DNA from: an uncultured Clostridia bacterium
GTDB lineage: Bacteria > Bacillota > Clostridia > TANB77 > CAG-508
DNA: 9,024 nucleotides
Assembly: GCA_948517135.1 (NCBI GenBank)
Contig: CAORJJ010000004.1
Location: forward strand, 1 to 9,024
Direction: 5' to 3'
The notes beneath the pieces are model-generated. The model searched no databases, had not been told where the DNA came from, and saw only the letters and a program-made list of their open reading frames with translations. Of this stretch, positions 6,710-9,024 are shown piece by piece; position 1 is the first letter of the stretch; each line of letters opens with the position of its first letter. A program made the position numbers and the translations under genes.

Positions 6710-6729
6710 TATCTTTTTTAAAAAAGATA
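6710..6729. repeat. 20-bp perfect AT palindrome between operons
   Basis: The two halves TATCTTTTTT and AAAAAAGATA form a perfect palindrome without spacer. It lies 17 nt past the acyltransferase stop and directly upstream of the candidate -10 of the next operon. It could serve as a weak terminator for the acyltransferase (no T tract follows on the minus strand) or as an operator. Neither role is proven. Confidence 0.5.
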
Positions 6730-6746
6730 CATATTTTTACAATTTT

Positions 6747-7931
6747 TTATTTATTTTCCCCCACTAATTTAATTCCTTTTATTATTAACTCTTTTAATAT
6801 TTTAAAAACATATACTATTAAAACTGAAACTATAAAAGTTGCTATTGTTCCTAAAATTAAATAAATCATTTCTAGATGAAATTTTTCTATTTTCTCAAAT
6901 TTATACAAATCAACTTTAACAAGTATTAAATAATGAATTAAATATACACCAAATGTTTTATCACTAAGCCATAAAATTATCTTTTCAAATATTTTACTTT
7001 TTATCTCAAAGGCATATACTCCTGTAAACAATAATATTCCAGATATAATACTTAAACTTGTATATCTCCAATCTATAAAGTTCTCTCTTCCTACAATATC
7101 AGTAAATGAATTTATTGACATATATTTTGATTCAATTTTGTATCTTACAAAATTAATAATAAAAAATCCAATTGTTGATAATAAAAAAACTTTTTTATTT
7201 TTTAATTTATCTTTATGTACAAAAAGTTCATATCCAAATAAAACATATAATATTTCTCTATCAACTAATTCAAACACTTCCATTGCACCTATTTTAGGTA
7301 ATATAACAAATCTTTGAGCATCTGTTACTATTGATGATAAAATTCCAAAAGCTATAATAATTCTACGAGCAAGTTTGGACGTTTTTTCTTCTTTACATAC
7401 AAGCCATAAAATTGGTATCCAAATAATAATCTTTATATATGCAAAAATATACCATAAATGTTGGCATAAAGAATTTATATTTGCAGTATTTCCCGTTACT
7501 AAACATTTTAAAGTACCAACCATATTCAAATTATTAAAGCTATTCTTTAAACACCAAGTTATACTTTCTTTATTTATAATATACATATAAAATATTTGAG
7601 AAAATAATATATATATTATTGAAGGTATTAATACTTTGACAATTGTACTTTTCCATATTTTTTTGTAACTACGTCCATTTGCAATAAAAAAACCAGTTAT
7701 CATTAAAAACAATGGAACTCCATCTGTTACAAAACTTTTTTCTAATAATCTACTCCAATCAATTCTATTAAAACATGGATTTAATACTTGCAAGCATACA
7801 TGTGTTGCAATAACCATTAAACAAGCAACTACTCTTACTAAATCAATAGAAATATCTCTATGTTTTGCTTTTACAATATTTTCTTGTTGTTTAACAAACT
7901 CTTGTGCTTCTTCTTTTTCTTTTACTTTCAT
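6747..7931 (-). CDS. Acyltransferase 3 family membrane O-acyltransferase
   Basis: This 394-aa protein has about ten membrane helices after a charged, cytoplasmic N-terminal tail of about 27 residues (many Lys and Glu). The first helix holds SIDLVRVVACLMVIATHV, giving the family's catalytic Arg33-x10-His44 motif. It is followed by DGVPLFLMITGFFI (about 71-84), an HLWYIFAY segment (about 159-166) and a late FGVYLIHYLIL helix. All are typical of acyltransferase-3 proteins, which move acetyl or other acyl groups onto sugars of peptidoglycan, teichoic acids, exopolysaccharides or lipids. There is no SGNH domain as in OatA-type fusions, so the acceptor step may occur within the membrane domain or with a partner. 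The gene starts 15 nt after the S66 peptidase stop, with an AGGGG site and a 7-nt spacer, so the two are co-transcribed. The exact acceptor is unknown. Confidence 0.88.
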   Translation of the reverse strand: MKVKEKEEAQEFVKQQENIVKAKHRDISIDLVRVVACLMVIATHVCLQVLNPCFNRIDWSRLLEKSFVTDGVPLFLMITGFFIANGRSYKKIWKSTIVKVLIPSIIYILFSQIFYMYIINKESITWCLKNSFNNLNMVGTLKCLVTGNTANINSLCQHLWYIFAYIKIIIWIPILWLVCKEEKTSKLARRIIIAFGILSSIVTDAQRFVILPKIGAMEVFELVDREILYVLFGYELFVHKDKLKNKKVFLLSTIGFFIINFVRYKIESKYMSINSFTDIVGRENFIDWRYTSLSIISGILLFTGVYAFEIKSKIFEKIILWLSDKTFGVYLIHYLILVKVDLYKFEKIEKFHLEMIYLILGTIATFIVSVLIVYVFKILKELIIKGIKLVGENK

Positions 7932-7946
7932 ATTTCTTCCCCTAAA

Positions 7947-8966
7947 TTATTTCAAAAATGTTTCTACTTTTCCTTTTCCATTTTCTGATGTGATTTTTAA
8001 TATAGCACCATTTACCATTGCAAGTTGTGGTGATACATGTCCAATATCTGCATCACATATTATAGGAATATTTAAGTCTCCAATAGCATCAATTACAGCT
8101 TGATTAAAATCAATATCATAATCATTTCTAATAAATAATGGTCTACCAAAAATTATTCCATTGCAATTTTTAAAATATCCTGCATTTTTCATTTGCCATA
8201 AAGTTCTAAGAAGTTCAGAAGTATTCATTTCAAAACATTCTAAAAACCATATTGTTCCTTCTTGTTTGTGATTTTCTATATATTTTTTAACATTATCATA
8301 TTTTGTTCCTATAAAACATTTAATACAATCTAAACATCCACCTAAAGATCTTCCTTGAATTTGAATTTTTTCTCCACCAACAATATTTTTCCATTCAACT
8401 TTTTCTGTTAAATTATATGGTAGATATGGATTATCATCATCTTCTGGCCATTCTTTTTCATATAACTCAAAAGAGTCTTGCTCTATTTCATTTCCAGATT
8501 CTATTTCTAAACAATCAGTTAAACTTCTATGTAATGGTCTCATTGCATAATCTTTTACTGTTTGGAAATACATTGTTGGAATATCTAAAACTGTATTAAA
8601 CAAAAAGCTCAAACCTGTAATATCAGAATATCCTTGTATCCACTTTGGGTTAGATTTTTTTATTCTTTCAAAATCTAAATAATCTAGCATTTCGCATAAA
8701 AAATCTCCTCCTGTTGCACATAAAATTAGCTTAACATCATCATTTTCCCAAAGCTCCATAAATTCTTCTGCTCTTTGTTTTGCAGAAGCACTTCTTCCTT
8801 TTTCGCCACATCTTACACTAGCTGTTTCTATTACTTTATAACCAAATTCTTTCAAAGTTTCTATTGCAGGATTTAGTCTCAATATTTTATGTGGTTTAGT
8901 TATTCCACCTGATGGTGCACAAATCCCAATCAAATCGCCTTTTTTTAATTTCTCTGGATAATTCAT
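7947..8966 (-). CDS. S66 family peptidase (LD-carboxypeptidase / MccF-like)
   Basis: This 339-aa cytoplasmic serine peptidase shows the full S66 triad. The nucleophile Ser114 is in GYSDIT, after the GGDFLCEMLDYLD segment (86-98). The acid Glu243 is in TIWFLECFE. The histidine His310 is in DADIGHVSPQ. A conserved IQGRSLGGCLDCI segment (203-215) precedes the C-terminal domain. LdcA-type members trim the terminal D-Ala from L,D-tetrapeptides in murein recycling; MccF-type members cleave microcin C-like nucleotide-peptide toxins. The length, the wide spacing between Ser and Glu and the insert with EWPEDDDNPY and VEWKNIVGG resemble the MccF branch more than LdcA (about 300 aa), but no toxin genes are in view. 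The ATG has AAGGAG 6 nt upstream. The acyltransferase follows after 15 nt. Confidence 0.92.
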   Translation of the reverse strand: MNYPEKLKKGDLIGICAPSGGITKPHKILRLNPAIETLKEFGYKVIETASVRCGEKGRSASAKQRAEEFMELWENDDVKLILCATGGDFLCEMLDYLDFERIKKSNPKWIQGYSDITGLSFLFNTVLDIPTMYFQTVKDYAMRPLHRSLTDCLEIESGNEIEQDSFELYEKEWPEDDDNPYLPYNLTEKVEWKNIVGGEKIQIQGRSLGGCLDCIKCFIGTKYDNVKKYIENHKQEGTIWFLECFEMNTSELLRTLWQMKNAGYFKNCNGIIFGRPLFIRNDYDIDFNQAVIDAIGDLNIPIICDADIGHVSPQLAMVNGAILKITSENGKGKVETFLK

Positions 8967-8978
8967 AATTCTCTCCTT

Positions 8979-9024
8979 TTATTTATGTCCCCAATTAGTA
9001 ATTCTTTTTATTAACGAAATTAAT
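8979..9024 (-). CDS. Possible 3' end of an upstream gene (partial)
   Basis: On the minus strand one frame is open from the window edge and ends LISLIKRITNWGHK, with its TAA at 8979-8981 abutting the AAGGAG site of the S66 peptidase gene. This stop-to-SD arrangement is typical of operon neighbours in this window. Another frame stops earlier, at 8995-8997. Only 14 residues are visible, so the family cannot be named. Confidence 0.35.
   Translation of the reverse strand, partial: LISLIKRITNWGHK

Noticed and set aside
6640..6746. T-box riboswitch controlling tyrS
   Set aside because: The gap is too short for a T-box and lacks the T-box antiterminator sequence and specifier-loop layout; tyrS is also the second gene of its operon.

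Overview
The window is very AT-rich and reads as standard-code, low-GC Firmicutes DNA. Shine-Dalgarno sites are strong (AGGAGG/AAGGAG), coding density is high, and a U32 peptidase, an ECF sigma/anti-sigma pair and a tyrS gene fit a clostridial relative, probably an uncultured or host-associated one. No mobile element, CRISPR array, rRNA or tRNA was seen. All genes except the leftmost lie on the minus strand, so biological order runs from right to left.

Right part (9024 to 6747): a short probable gene end, then an S66-family peptidase (LD-carboxypeptidase/MccF type), then a membrane O-acyltransferase 15 nt downstream. These look like one cell-envelope operon. A 107-nt gap with an AT palindrome, a possible extended -10 and a 9-bp hairpin next to a ribosome binding site precedes the next operon.

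Middle (6639 to 3472): a small zinc-ribbon/HTH protein resembling the flagellar-operon protein YvyF, then tyrosyl-tRNA synthetase (tyrS). A compact hairpin follows tyrS. Only a few bases later begins a polytopic GT-C type glycosyltransferase, followed at 9 nt by an envelope-anchored protein gene (2763-3462) that is broken by a single-base frameshift. A well-formed intrinsic terminator closes this unit.

Left part (2662 to 675): an ECF sigma factor, an overlapping anti-sigma gene with a zinc-binding N-terminal motif, and a membrane-anchored extracytoplasmic protein form a tight three-gene operon. The anti-sigma protein appears to have no transmembrane helix. Its C-terminal domain, the 231-aa third protein and the frameshifted protein upstream look like divergent copies of one LolA/RseB-like envelope domain. 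This cluster is the most interesting part of the window.

The only plus-strand gene is the 3' end of a U32-family peptidase (1-605). It converges with the sigma operon on a shared AT-rich hairpin that probably terminates both.
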